Origin: Deroplatys truncata
Taxonomy: Eukaryota; Arthropoda; Insecta; Mantodea; Mantidae
DNA: 64,000 nt
Reading direction: 5' to 3'
Assembly (NCBI GenBank): GCA_030765065.1
Contig: CM060990.1
Coordinates: 675,861,618 to 675,925,617, forward strand
The notes under the pieces were generated by a model, which saw nothing but the letters and a program-made list of their open reading frames with translations, was not told the origin of the DNA and ran no database searches. The number at the start of each line of letters is the position of its first letter. The first letter of the stretch is position 1. Made by a program: the position numbers and the translations under genes. This document shows positions 1-12,039 of this stretch, piece by piece.

Positions 1-10
1 GTGAAAACAA

Positions 11-830
11 TCACCTAGTATCACATAACACATTCTTGATTGAAGAAAAGGTTCTTTCAACGGAACATGACGTCATTGGAGCGTAGAATATAGATGCCAG
101 TGCAGCAGTTTCTAGGGGTAGTTTTCCTGTATACTTTTCTCCCTGCAATACTGAATTGATGATTTTCATATCTTCAAAATCAGGATTTTGTTGAAGAATC
201 TTCTGCAACTTCGATGAACATGCAACTGGTCTAGGTATTTCTTTACTGGAAACATTACCAATGGTATCTAGAGCATGTTTCAGTGGTAAAGTTGTACTTT
301 CTAACCGGAGAATAGCTTCTGGTATAAAACAAAAATGTGTCTTAAAATACACAAGAGAAGAGTGGGGCACTCGAGTGATTTCTTAGTCTTGGCAATGCAG
401 GAAGCTTCTGTTTCATCCCATTCATTGACAACATTTTTAATGTCTTTCAAGTGCTCGGCATAGTAAATGGCAACAGACAGCCAAGTCCCTGGTGGGTAAG
501 TATTAGCTCAGGTGGAAGAGGGGTTGCTGGTACTTTCTCTTTGAACAATTGCATACGTGTTGGGGCGTTTAAGAAAACCTTCCTGACCGAAGATATCAGG
601 CTGTTCACGTCATCCAAGTGGCTTCTAATCTGCTCTGCAAGGCTGTGCAGGCCGTGGACCAAGCATGTAACATGTAGCATGGTCGGGTGGAAGGACTATA
701 TAAACCCCCCTCCCCTGCCCTTCAACATGTAGGCAGCACTGTCTGTCACTAACAAAAGTGAAGTGTGGATCTGCAGCAATCCACTTTTTCAATAAATGTG
801 ATTTAGGCATTGTTTCACTATACAACAATT
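11..830 (-). pseudogene. decayed hAT-type transposase remnant
   Basis: Two conserved pieces of a hAT-superfamily transposase lie on the minus strand in the expected N-to-C order. The upstream piece (about 780-447) spans several frames. It has a TDSAAYML segment, then HVTCLVHGLHSLAEQIR and a KVFLNAPTRMQLF stretch, matching the region around the second catalytic Asp. The downstream piece (370-11) ends with APMTSCSVERTFSSIK, the C-terminal hAT dimerisation signature (S-x-SVER-x-FS). Frame changes near 680-760 and the 370-447 gap show it is broken. I saw no terminal repeats or 8-bp duplication. The element may continue left of the window. The assignment rests on family motifs recalled, not on a search. 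Confidence 0.75.
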
Positions 831-3690
831 ACATTACTCTGTTGTACTCTCGGTGAACGATTGGAGGCAATCTCGTTATGCAGGTTACGCTCCTCCTGAC
901 CTTCTCAGCTCATCCAGGTATCACCAGATCACATGTGCTGCGTTTAACGGTGGTAGCTTGAACTATCTGCTGGCTATAAGTGGTGGAAAAAATTTACAAT
1001 GAGTTTCAATCCGAAAACAACATTCATTTTGAAAAAGGAAAAAACAGCTATTTACGTTATTTTAGGTGTCAACCCCTCATTTAGGTTTTTTAGGTGTAAT
1101 GAAATTCACATATTCTGCTCCAGGAAGTGTGAAATTAATATATATCCTGAAATGTGTTAATTAAATAGTGAGGAAAAATATAGGTTAAAACCTAAAATTC
1201 CGGGCCCTATTTATAACACAGGTTAGTGTTCCATCATCATCCCCATCATTGTCATTGTCGTTGTTTTCAATAATGTGTTCAGTAAACATTTTACACCTAA
1301 TGATTCGGTTTCTCTTTCTAGCATAACCTAGCGCACTCTGCCGCCCATTCAGCTGGCCACTGTATTAACAACCCTGTACTTCATTATCATTTATATTTGG
1401 GTCTCTTTTGTTAATTATTTTACATAAATAAACAGAAAATGCTGAATATCTACAACTTTAGATTACCACAGACACATTCCTAGGGTCAGTGGAGCAATAA
1501 GCAGACAAAAACTGACATATAATATAAGTCTTCTCTATAACTTAATCTTGTGTGATGTTTTGAAAACCAGTAGTAGAACTGCTTTTTCTGTGGTGTTAAT
1601 AAAAGTTAAAACATAAGTAAAAAGTTTAACAGTACACAAATTTGTGTTACTTCGTTATGCTTGTTATGTGATTGGAACTGTACTGTTTCTCGTGTAACTG
1701 GTTTATGCACACAAATAATACTAATGAAAAATTGTTATAACTTCTTAAATATTCATTCTATAAAAAAGTTTTAACAAAACTCGTTAGAAACATTATGTTC
1801 ACAAGCTTTTGTTATGTAACATTTATCAAAAAGATTATTAAGGGACACCGGGACTGAAAAACAGGCCGAAAGTCATAAAAATTACGATTTTTGCATATGA
1901 ATGTTCCCCAAACCTTAATTCATTAAATTGTAAAAGTTTTTACTTTCAGCCAGTTTCAAAGGCCTAGCGCAGGGTTTAAATGTCCGGTGAGTTGCCATTT
2001 AAACGCCCCCTTTTTCCTTAGCCCAGATGATAACCTCTTTTTGACTATTTTGAATGTTTAGGACATCTTTTTTCGCCACATTATGTTCAAAATTCAACAG
2101 AATTGCTTTGTGTTGCTAGTGATAAATGACAGAATTATTACCACGTATTCAATAAAAAGCCCGTAGTAAGAAAATTTTGAACTATAAATGCTTGCAAAAA
2201 TGCTTCTACACTCTTCTGATTCTCTGATGTAAGATAATACAATAAGATTCACAATTTCGATGATTATTGTGCTTTCTTGTTAATATACTTAAAATATACT
2301 TGAGGGTTTATTCTTGTTTTGACTGCGTATGTATGGCTAGCGTGCAATGCAAACTTGGTAACATCCTTGGAGAACATGTGCGCAGTAATATGCGTACGGT
2401 TTCATCTCGGAGACGAAAGCCAGTAAGCAGAAATAATAAAAAGAAATATTGTGTTATATGACGAAGATTGATTCTGAAGTACCTAATACAAAGCTACTTG
2501 TTCAAGTCAGATGCAACACTTTGGTTTGCTGAGGTTAATAGGATAGGGTAATGCATTAAAGGAATTAATATTTATTTTGTTATATTTCCGAGATGTCAAT
2601 TGGTAGAATTGTAATAGTTAAGTATTGCAAATGCCTAAAATGATAAATAAATAATAATAGTAATAATAAGTTTTACTTTTATGAAACACTTTATGTGACA
2701 TTTTATAATTTCTGAAATACAAAAATAATTTGTAAAATTAGGATGTTTAAAAGATAATTTTGTTATCCCAATCCCTGTGATGAATGCTAATTCTAGTTTA
2801 TGATGCCATTCTTCAAAATGTATTAGTTTTATTTAAACCTGAGAAACGATCGGCTTATGAATGCGTTGCTGTTGTGCTTCAAGACTTTGTAAGATTTTCA
2901 AGTGAACTGATGTTTGTAAATGAAATACGGGATGCTAGTCTATGCACAAAACGTTTACGACACATATAGCTATTAAAAAGGTGCAGTTTAGTGTCCCTAT
3001 CCTCCTTTGCAGCTATAATTTGAGAATTGTTATACAGAGAACATAATATGTGCCTTAACTACGTAGTCTCCAATTTGTGCATCAAATACGATCCTGCAAA
3101 ATTGTGTGTGTGTCCATATGCTTAACAGTATGTGTTTATGTTGCTATTGTTCCTATTCTTGAACTAAAAAAGAGTTTAAAATAATAAAAAATGTTACAGT
3201 GGTCGAAATGAACCAGAAAGTTATTTAATTTACCGTGCTTGTCACGGAATGAAAGATTTTGAAGTTCAGCATGCGTTGCAGTTATATTGCTTGGCATTTT
3301 GAATTCTAAGTAAGACTATTGCTAGCATTTTTTGTCTATCATCTTGTATAATTGATAAACGTTAAATGATATAGTGAAAACGCACTACACAAAAAAATGT
3401 AGATATCTTTAGAACACACAACTTATTTCAAATAACCTTTTTGTGACATAAGCCATTTTCGAGATATCCGTTCTTAATGGTTCGAATTGTTCAATACTTA
3501 GCCATTCTTTTGAAGTCCTGTGAATTTTCAGTTATTCTTCGCGATGTCGTGGTCAAGTATGGAATTTTTAGACCAGCATATAGCGTCCATTTCTAAAACA
3601 TTTGACTATCGCTGTTCCCTTTGTATCTATAACCAAATGTGTGATGTTGCTATTTCCGGGAAGGTTTATCTCGATTAAAACGAAATAGAT
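831..3690. other. AT-rich intergenic DNA, no gene seen
   Basis: Only short ORFs with no recognisable domain occur here. One sub-segment, 3370-3500, is a diverged copy of 10550-10680. Both carry a core reading AGCCATTT(T/C)CGAGATATCCGTT, so this is dispersed repeat DNA. A GGGACAC word near 1843 and its inverted form near 2990 might be element ends, but the match is too short to call. Confidence 0.5.
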
Positions 3691-3699
3691 GGGCAATTA

Positions 3700-6600
3700 A
3701 CGCGTTCGTAAGAATAATTTGTATACCTACTAATAAGCGCTACAGGGTGGAGAAAGCCGTGTATATGCAATATCGCCTTTTGGAACGCGTGCGGCCTGAC
3801 GCTCCAGGGGAGTGAGCTCCAGCACTTTGCCGGCCTGCATGCACTGGATGTCATCCTAATCTCGGAAACACATCTCTGTCCAAATACCACTTTCCGCCTA
3901 CCGGGCTTCAAGTGCCTCAGGACAGATCGTGTGGGCCGTCCGGGGGGCGGCACAGCGGTCTTCGTGAAGAGCAGCATAATCCACCGACCCGTCCAGCTCC
4001 CTCCACTTCAAACCCTAGAGGCCACGGCTGGTTTTGTTGACCTCGGCGAGACAGAAGTCTTGATGGTGTCTGTATATCACCCTCCTCGGAGACAGTTTGT
4101 AGCCAACGATTACCTCTCCATTTTAGCCCTTCATCCTGACGTCATCATGGTCGGGGACTTCAAAGCCAAGCATCCGCGTTGGCATTGCGGCCCCCGACCG
4201 GATGCACGAGGCAATGATATTATTCGCATACTAGACACGGACCCTCAGCTCAGAGTAGAGGGTCCATGGCAACCCACCCATCATCCACGAGGTCGAGGAC
4301 GGTCTTCTGTTATCGACTTCGTGATCACCAAGCACTTCCCCTTTCATACGTCACTCATTTCGATCAATGCGCATAACTCAGATCATAATCCGGTGTTGGC
4401 TGAGGTTAACATCCGGGTTGCCAGTCATGACCTCAAGGTTCAAAACCGAGAGGTTGACTGGGACTGTGTAAGGCATTGCCTCAACGTCTCCATTCTGCAT
4501 AACCCAAGAATCACCGACATCCCATCCCTAGAGGCTGCGGTCTCTTTCTTCACTTCCACCGTGGTGAGAACTGCCCAAAACCTGACTGTTCTCACCCCTC
4601 CACCCAGATGTTCTACCTGTAGAACTCATCTTCTCATCCGACGATCCTGGGCAGCCCGCAGACTCTATCAGCGGCACCGCAAGGCTCACAATCGAGCGCT
4701 TCTGAGGCGCTTGCGCCGAGAGGTCGGGGTCCGCCTTCGTGAGCACAGAGTGCGCGCGTGGTAGGAGAACATGACCCGCAAGAACCTCGAGAGTGCAGAC
4801 GTGTGGCAGATCGCCAAAATACTTCGGAACCGGCGAGGCCAATACACCTCCCCACTCCAAGGCACCCTAGGCCTGGCCTATGAACCCCAAGCCAAATCAA
4901 ATGTGCTAGCGGACTATCTTGAGCGAACCATGAGGCCCCGAGACGATCCCCAGGACGTCGCCTTTTCCGAACACGTCCGCCAGGAGGTTTGCCGATTCGT
5001 TCGGCGTCCCCGACGAGGCGGCTCGGCCTCCTGTTATCAAACCCAGCGAAGTCCAAGGCGCACTCCGGCGTCTCAACATCAAAAAGGCAACGGGACCTGA
5101 CGGGCTCACACCCGCCATGCTCCGCCGCCTTCCCTTCAGAGCCGTTCTCTTTCTCACAAAGGTCTTCAACATGTGTCTTACCCTATGTCACTTCTCACGA
5201 GAGTGGAGAGAGGCAAGGGTGATCTGCATCTTGAAGCCAGGGAAGGACCCGGTTCACCCCTCCAACTACCGCTCCATCAGTCTCCTGTCAGTCCTCTCGA
5301 AAGTCTTCGAGAGGCTAGTACTTGTCCGCTTGTCCCCTGTTTTGGGCGACATTCACGCCATCCCTGACAATCAGTTTGGGTCCCGTCCTGGGCACTCGAC
5401 GCCCCAACAGCTGCTGCGGGATTGTGGAGGCCGCTGCCCTGGGTTTCCATGACAAGGCTTTTACTGCCGCGGTGTCTCTGAACGTCGAGAAGGCATTCTT
5501 CACGACCTGGCATGGAGGTCTCCTTTACAAGCTTATTCACCTGGAACTATCACCACACTACATACACCTGTTACACTCATACCTCAGACACCGAACTTTT
5601 TCTGTTTCAGTTGCAAGACACAAATCAACACACAGGCCAATACGAGGCGGTGTCACCGAAGGTTCTGTTTTATCCCTACGCTGTTTAACGTGTATGTGGC
5701 CGACATACCAACAGAGCAGCGCGTCAATATAGCCCAGTATGCTGATGACGTGATGCTATACTGCACAGACAGACACCCCCTCAGAGCCTTCAATCCAATT
5801 CAGCGACACCTCCGCCTCATCCAAGAGTGGTGTAGACGTTGGCGATTGTCCATCAACCCGGAGAAAAGCCACGCCATTATGTTTACATAGCGCCGCCTCC
5901 CCGTCAAGTTCCCCTCATTTACCTACCTCCGACGTAGGATAAAGTGGACGAATTCCATCTCCTATTTGGGTGTTCAGCTAGACAGACGTCTAACTTTCCG
6001 GGGACACATCGCGGATCTCTCGCGTCGGGGCATGGCGGCTGCGGCCGCTCTATACCCCATGCTGGGGTCCATGATGCCGATTCCGCTTAAGTTGCGTCTC
6101 TTCAGAGCACTTATAATCCCCGTCCTGCTCTACGCCTTTGAGATCTGGGGCATGGCCGCAGACTCCAATCTGCTCCGACTGCAGCGGGTACAGAATAGGA
6201 GCCTTCGAGCCATCTATTCTGTATGCCGCGCTTTCCCCGTGAGACTACTCCACGAAGCCTCATCTCTTCCATACCTGGAGGATGAAATTAGGCGCCGGGC
6301 TAGAAAACTATACGACCAGTTGCCATTCCATCGGAGTGCCCTCGTTCGGTCTCTAGGGGACTATAACCCCAGAGAACGCCGCTTCAGGCGTCACCGGGTT
6401 CCCCGCATGGCTTGGTGGCAACCCCGGTAACAAAGGAGTTACTCCAACGAGCAGCAAAAGCTGAACTCCTTATAGTCCTACCATGAATTGCTTGGTCAAT
6501 TCAAAATTTAACCCAAACAATTTCGATAATACCATCCACCAGAGGTGCACTAGGGCCGTTGCACCCTGACTTGCAGTCGTGGAGGATCTCAATGCTACCT

Positions 6601-6750
6601 CCTATTCCCCCCCACAACCTCAGTTTCAACCTCCATCCTGCAAAACCCTTTCCTACCAACCAGCGGTTAAACCCTAGCAAGGGTAGGTACACTATATAAC
6701 ACTTCTTCGGGCTGCCCTCAGCCTGCCAGCCGTCGATTTGATTTGATTTG
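3700..6750 (+). pseudogene. 5'-truncated Jockey-like non-LTR retrotransposon (endonuclease + reverse transcriptase)
   Basis: The reading frame opens near 3764 with the APE-type endonuclease: FWNACGL, SETHL, VYHPP, GDFKA and SDHNPV motifs in order (to about 4420). Reverse transcriptase follows: a KKATGPDG segment near 5085, the NYRSISLLS segment near 5268, and the catalytic YADD box at 5738-5749. The C-terminal part (5966-6430) carries YLGVQLDRRL and a LLYAFEIWG segment typical of Jockey-group ORF2. It is dead: an in-frame TAG at 4762-4764, frameshifts near 5000, 5430 and 5690, and a stop at 5888. The endonuclease GDFNA motif reads GDFKA, losing a catalytic Asn. No ORF1 is visible, so it is 5' truncated. 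A TTGATTTGATTTG tract at 6733-6749 probably marks its 3' tail. Confidence 0.88.
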
Positions 6751-6763
6751 GGAGGGTAGGTTG

Positions 6764-7154
6764 GCACAAGCTATTGAACAGCTCATATCTACTTCTAAAC
6801 TCACACACAACGTAACTTATTCGCTTTTCTTTGGCTACTTCAAGCTACTTCGACGGGATACAAGAGTAGCATAATTGCCTCATTTTATGTTGCTCAAACT
6901 TAATAACATACCTTCAGATTCTAAGTCATCATTCGGGACTCGAACCACAACGCTGGAAGGGATGTAAATCGTAGGCATAACACACTCTGTCTGGACGGCT
7001 CAATGTATCTGAAATTTAATTCGTTATATAAAATGTTGGGCAATTATGCTACTCTTGTATCCCGTCGAAGTAGCTTAAAGCAGCCAAAGAAAAGCGAATA
7101 AGTTACCTTGTGAGTGAGTTTAGAAGTAGATGTGATCTGTTCAATAGCTTGTGC
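6764..7154. mobile_element. foldback/MITE with 116-bp inverted arms
   Basis: The left arm (6764-6879) and right arm (7040-7154) are near-perfect reverse complements. They begin GCACAAGCTATTGAACAG and end GTAGCATAATTGCC, and flank about 160 bp of non-coding spacer. No ORF lies inside. A third, diverged copy of the arm lies at about 8905-8965, so the arm belongs to a dispersed family. It abuts the 3' tail of the LINE. The superfamily is unknown and I could not define a target-site duplication. Confidence 0.8.
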
Positions 7155-7762
7155 TACACACAATAACCTATCAAATGTTTCTACCTCATTCTACGAATTT
7201 CACTGAAGTTAATAGAAAATACCAATATTATACAAAATTACATAGCATAAATGTATGATTACCATCTCTGCTTTGTTCCTGGTGAAAAAACATCGGACGA
7301 AAACTTTCAGCTATAAAAATCCAAGATGGTTCCTTTCTTCTTGCCTGCCATGTAGTTCGTTACGGACTTCGAAACTTGAAACAGCCAATCAGAAAATTCG
7401 CCTTTCCCGCAAAATCACAACTAGTGACACACCGTGTTCATGTGGGGAATTAGTGCCCTGTGTATTTTCCAATACAAGTTTCACCCGTGTGGTACATACC
7501 ATGGGTCAAGCACACCAAACCAGTTTCCTCCAGCTGACGGCAGGTGTCGTTGATCAGAGCTTTGTTTCGATACAGACCACGTTCAAGTTATCGCAGCGTG
7601 GCGCGAATTCAAATCGTAATATTTAAGAAACCTCGATTTTTAATGGCATTAGAACGATTGTGTACCATAAAATTATAATGAACACCAATTTTGCCCCGGT
7701 TTTTGAGGAAAATTACAGGGTATGTAATACATCTCTCACATCCGTTGACGCTACGCCCCTGA

Positions 7763-8025
7763 GTGACCACAGCTCGGGATGACCGGCGTCTTGTCCGCAT
7801 GTCCATAACGGACCGTACAGCTTCATCTACAGTGTTTGCTCGATGCTGGAGCACTGCAAAAGGTGTAAATCGTCTGCATCGACGGTTCGTCGCTGTCTGC
7901 CGCGGATGGGACTGGTTGCACATATGCCATTACATCGGCTTCCATTCTCCAGAAATCACAAGCGTCTCCGACTGCAATGGGCACGTGAACGCCGTCACTG
8001 GCGAGCTGAGTGGCAAATCTTTGCA
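7763..8025 (+). pseudogene. Tc1-like transposase, N-terminal half
   Basis: The translation reads TTARDDRRLVRMS, then a TASSTVFAR segment. In the +1 frame it reads RRLPFSRNHKRLRLQWARERRHWRAEWQ. This is the helix-turn-helix region and linker of a Tc1-family transposase. A frame change near 7850 breaks it and the 5' end is missing. The gene stops at 8018-8025 (TCTTTGCA), just before the first catalytic Asp, and resumes at 9253 after a 1.2-kb insertion. Confidence 0.85.
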
Positions 8026-9252
8026 CTTGACAGTTCGTGTGGCTTCGCGTAACGTTGGCTATATTGTGGTTGCGACGTTGCCAGAGTGGCTAGTAAACAA
8101 CAACAGCTGATTGTTCCCCTTTCTATCGTGTCTAAGCCGCATAGTGTACGTAAGTAGCGAAACGTCAATGAATAACAACTATTTTGTATTATTATTGTTA
8201 ACTGAAAATAACTCTGCACAAATATTGCAGCGTATGTAGAATAAATTACGCACTTTTGACAATACAGAAACAAAATAATGCAAACTTGGCTGCTCCAACG
8301 AGGAGAAATAAAACAAATTATAAGCATGCGATAACAAAGTTATTTTCACTCACCGATTTAAAACTGCAATAGCTTAATTCCATCCAAATCCCCGTCGTCG
8401 TCATCGTCATCATCTTCACCAAGGCATATCATTAATGGTTCACACTCACTAATAATTCCTTCTATTTATTGTGCTTATTTCTTTAGCTTATTCACATGAT
8501 CTACTTTCTTCTTCCACGAAGCCGCGTCCACCGTCGCCACACTTTCCCGCAAAAGCCTTTCCACCTCGGTAATGGTAAATGACTAATTGTTCTCCCTCAC
8601 ATAAGCCTTAATATCGCTCCACAAATTCGATAGGGTTGAAGTGGCAGTGTACGGCTTTATCAGCAGGAATAGAGGGATGGCCGTGAAGCTTCACGTACTC
8701 CTTTTCCTGTTCAAAGAATTCCCGAGTCTTCCTTAGTAATTCCAATGCCCGATTATTAAGTGGCACACCTTGGCCAAAGGATTTTTCACTTCGTGAATCA
8801 TCACTCGGCGATCGACGTTTTTCAGACATTTTCTCACTTAAATCTTGTATAAATATGAATGAAATATCTATATATATATAAAATAGATAAATATAAATAA
8901 AGTTGAAGAGATCACATCCACTTCTAAACTTACTCTTAAGGTAATTTATTCACTTTCCTTTTGCTTTTATAAGCATTCTCAATAACGACACTCTAAGTGC
9001 AGAATAGCCGTAGCTTGCAAAGAACAACTCGACGCTCATGCTAGAGATTCACAAACTGAAGCACGTGGTTGGGAATAGTTACATCCGGCAAAAGAGCCGC
9101 TTCCAGTTCCCGTTCCGCTTTGTCATCGACCATCCGGAATGCCTCCTTGTGATTGGCTTAGAATGTCAAACGGTTAAAGTTTTTCATCTGTTTTTTGCGA
9201 GTGTACCAACTTAAACGTTAGCTGTCAAGTGCAACGTTACAGTCTTTTATAG
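8026..9252. mobile_element. insertion splitting the Tc1 transposase
   Basis: The Tc1 coding sequence is interrupted here, and TCTTTGCA occurs on both sides (8018-8025 and 9253-9260), which suggests an 8-bp target duplication. An alternative boundary is also visible. CTTGACAG at 8026-8033 is inverted as CTGTCAAG at 9222-9229, and each is flanked by TGCA, giving a 1,204-bp element with a 4-bp duplication. Inside are a minus-strand transposase-like remnant (8608-8829) and a diverged foldback arm (8905-8965). The segment is probably composite. Confidence 0.6.
8608..8829 (-). pseudogene. N-terminal remnant, possible DDE-type transposase
   Basis: This is a 73-codon open frame with an amphipathic segment, NNRALELLRKTREFFEQEKE, followed by an SIPADKAV stretch. 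It resembles the N-terminal helix of an insect DDE-superfamily transposon protein (a REII-x-NV-x-FF-x-EK type start). The resemblance is from memory and weak. The frame ends shortly after and no catalytic domain follows, so at best it is a fragment. It lies inside the insertion that splits the Tc1 copy. A C-terminal piece of what may be the same superfamily is at 49895-50090. Confidence 0.35.
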
Positions 9253-9957
9253 TCTTTGCAGACGTATCCCGCTTCAGCCTGTCCTACAGTGACGGCCGCA
9301 TACGTGTTCGATGGTACCGCGGCGAGGGCAATCTGGAGGCCTGAATTGTTGAGCGGTATATGGGACAAACACTAGGTGTGATGATTTGGGGCGCATTTGA
9401 TTAAAACAACCGATCTTGTCTCCTACCAATTGAGGGCAATCCGAATAGCAACCAGTACTTGAGGGACGTTTTAGAGCCCGATGTACTCCCCCTGCTTCAG
9501 CCAACTCCACATGCCATATTCAGCAGGACAGTGCACGACCACGTATTGTGAGAAATATGCACAGGCCTTCGAACAACATGCCTTGCTTCCCTGGCCTGCA
9601 CGTTCTCCTAACATATCGCTATCAAACATGTCTGGAACATGGTTGGTTGGCCACTTATTCGTCATGGTCCTGCATTAACCAGTGTATTTGATCTGTGGGT
9701 TCGCATTCAAACTGCGTGGAGGAAGATTCCTCAGGAAAAAATCCAGAACCTTTTTAATTCAATGCCACGCGTTTAGCGTCTCTAATTGCAGCGCATGGAG
9801 GCTACATAAAATACTGAATATTCAGGCTCAAAGGTCATGTACAGATTTGTAAACCTAATCATTTGTTTATTGTCATGTACTTAATCTGTAGTATAAAATT
9901 CATTTCAATCATGCGTTTCTTTCTTGGTTTGCAATATTCACAAACAGTAGTGTATAT
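9253..9957 (+). pseudogene. Tc1-like transposase, C-terminal half and 3' end
   Basis: From 9253 the three plus frames together give SRFSLSYSDGRIRVRWYRGE, VMIWGAF, PTPHAIFQQDSARPR and WPARSP. These are the core blocks of a Tc1 DDE transposase, with the second catalytic Asp in FQQDSARP. Stops and frameshifts are frequent. The non-coding 3' part ends around CACAAACAGTAGTGTATA (about 9940-9957), which resembles a Tc1-type inverted-repeat end at a TA. No matching 5' end was found, so the element is truncated on the left. Confidence 0.85.
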
Positions 9958-9970
9958 ATTTTAAAGCTTA

Positions 9971-12036
9971 CCCAGAACTTTTTCTGCAAGAACCATTATT
10001 TCCAAGAACTTGACCACTATCAAATAAACAAAAGTGTAAGACATATACTGCATAATGATTGTTGCTTTATTAAATCACTAAACATGCTCTTCGACTACAA
10101 AAAATGTGTAGCCATCTCCCCTGTACAACATGGCTATCTCCCGCCACTCACAGGGAGAGATGGCCAATGCATAGGTTTTGAAAATTAGGGACTTTTTTTA
10201 TCCAAAATAAATTTGTATGACCATGGGCAGTTACTATTACAAAGATTAATATTCAAGCAATCCATTTAGCTATTAAAACACATTTTTGCTTCAAAATTCT
10301 TTGTATAATACAATATTTTAAAAACTATGGCCATCTCACCCGGCCTTAGCCTATGGACAATTTTTATAAACTTTTTTATTTTCTTAAAAATGGGTCTAAC
10401 GATTTTGATTAAACTGTCATATATTTAAGATATATACATAGCAACAAATAAAATATAGCAATGTCCTGAATTTTCTGGGAATGGCGTATGAATTTATCTT
10501 CATGCGGAAGGAATTTTCTATAACTGGTAAACGTTAAGGGTTAGACAAACTCGTACTAGACAAAAAATTAGAGCTCTTTAAAGTACAGGATTTATTTAAA
10601 ATGTTTTTGAAGCATCAGCCATTTCCGAGATATCCGTTATTACTGGTGTGAAATGTTCACTTTGTTGCCAGTTTCTGAGATATATATAATGTAACTGTGG
10701 TCGCTAAAAAGGGTGGGTGGTGAGACAAACGACTTTGTCGAGGCAACATCTCCTGCTTGAATAGCTCTTCATTCATTGAGGATTAACACAAACATTTATT
10801 TTCACCGATCTCTTAAGTATTACTAGAGATTCCCCCATCTCAGTCAATACTAAACTGAAACCGAAATTTGTTTGGCTTAAATGTTAATTAAAAGTTGTTT
10901 TATGAATACAGAAAAAGACTGAAAATCGGTAATATATTGTATTTTGTGATAAAATGTGATTGCAAACAAAAAATAAACTAACAAGCAAACAAATTTATAT
11001 CTAAGGATAAGGAGAAATGTGTTTATAAGTAAGAAATATTTTAAATAAGGGTAAATATAATCTAAAGAAAAATGTTGCAAAATATTATTTGAATTAAATC
11101 ATGTTCTTTTAATATGTAGGGTAAGTCACGGGGGTCGGCCCTAGTTTTTAAAATCTATTATACGAAGAATTTTGAAACAAAAATGTGTTTAAATAGCTAA
11201 ATGGATTCCTTGAAGATTAACCCTTAAATACTACTCTACTGTCCTTCCTGCTATGTTCTCTTGATGGTTTCTTGTTTTCAAACCCAGTTAGGTTACAGCA
11301 ACATCGTTTTCTGTGCGTAATGGGTTATTATTCCTCGTAACCTAGAGGGAGCAATTGGCCCTCCTGGCTCCTTAAATGCGCCTCTGTGCGTTACTATTTT
11401 AAAGTATTGTAATTTTACCTTTTTCAAACATTTGATAAAAATCAGATATAAAATGGCTTCTACTATGTATAAGGTAAAGAAATAAGCGCAAGTGAAATGA
11501 GAGAACTTATTTTGAATGAAGAAGTTAATGACAATGCACTTGGCAATGATTCAGAAATGGTGGATTCGTGAGGTCATGTTGAGGACATGTTATATAACTG
11601 CTATAAACACTGTTTATACGGTTTAAAACAGACCCTTTTCAGTTATATGCATGTGGTACGTTCTTATTTTCAATCAATTAGAATTAAAATTGTCAACATG
11701 TTACATATATAGATGCAAATATAAGGTATGGCTGAAAATTCACCCAATGTAGTATTGGTGCGATATGAAATAAGTGTAGTAGTTAAGGGTTAATCTTAGT
11801 AATAGTAAATGCTGGTGATCATACAAATTTATTTTGGATCAAAGAGTCCCGAATTTTAAAAATCTATGCACTGGCCATCTCTCTCTATGAGTGTAGACAC
11901 ATTTTTGGTACTCAAGGAGCATGTTAAGTGATTTAATAAAGTAACAATGATTATGCAATACATGTTTTACACTTTTGTTTATCAGTTAGTAGTCAAGCTC
12001 TTGTTAGTAATGGTCCCAGCAGAAGAAGGTTTGGGG
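9971..12036. mobile_element. large inverted-repeat (foldback) element
   Basis: The left arm (about 9971-10345) reappears in reverse complement as the right arm (about 11120-12036, minus the nested insertion at 11221-11789). Shared blocks include AACAAAAGTGTAA, GCATAATNATTGTT, AGAGAGATGGCCA and ATAGCTAAATGGATT. The arms are diverged, perhaps 80-85% by eye. The 780-bp spacer is AT-rich with no gene. Part of the spacer (10550-10680) recurs at 3370-3500. Confidence 0.75.
11221..11789. mobile_element. piggyBac-like MITE nested in the foldback arm
   Basis: The segment starts CCCTTAAATACTAC and ends GTAGTAGTTAAGGG, so its ends are inverted repeats beginning with CCC. It is flanked on both sides by TTAA (11217-11220 and 11790-11793), the hallmark target site of piggyBac. 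Removing it restores continuity with the left arm of the host foldback. No transposase is encoded in its 569 bp, so it would be a non-autonomous copy. Confidence 0.82.
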
Positions 12037-12039
12037 AAA

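Noticed and set aside
7255-7626. 123-codon ORF upstream of the Tc1 remnant
   Set aside because: No recognisable motif and no splice or promoter context; it does not match the missing Tc1 N-terminus.
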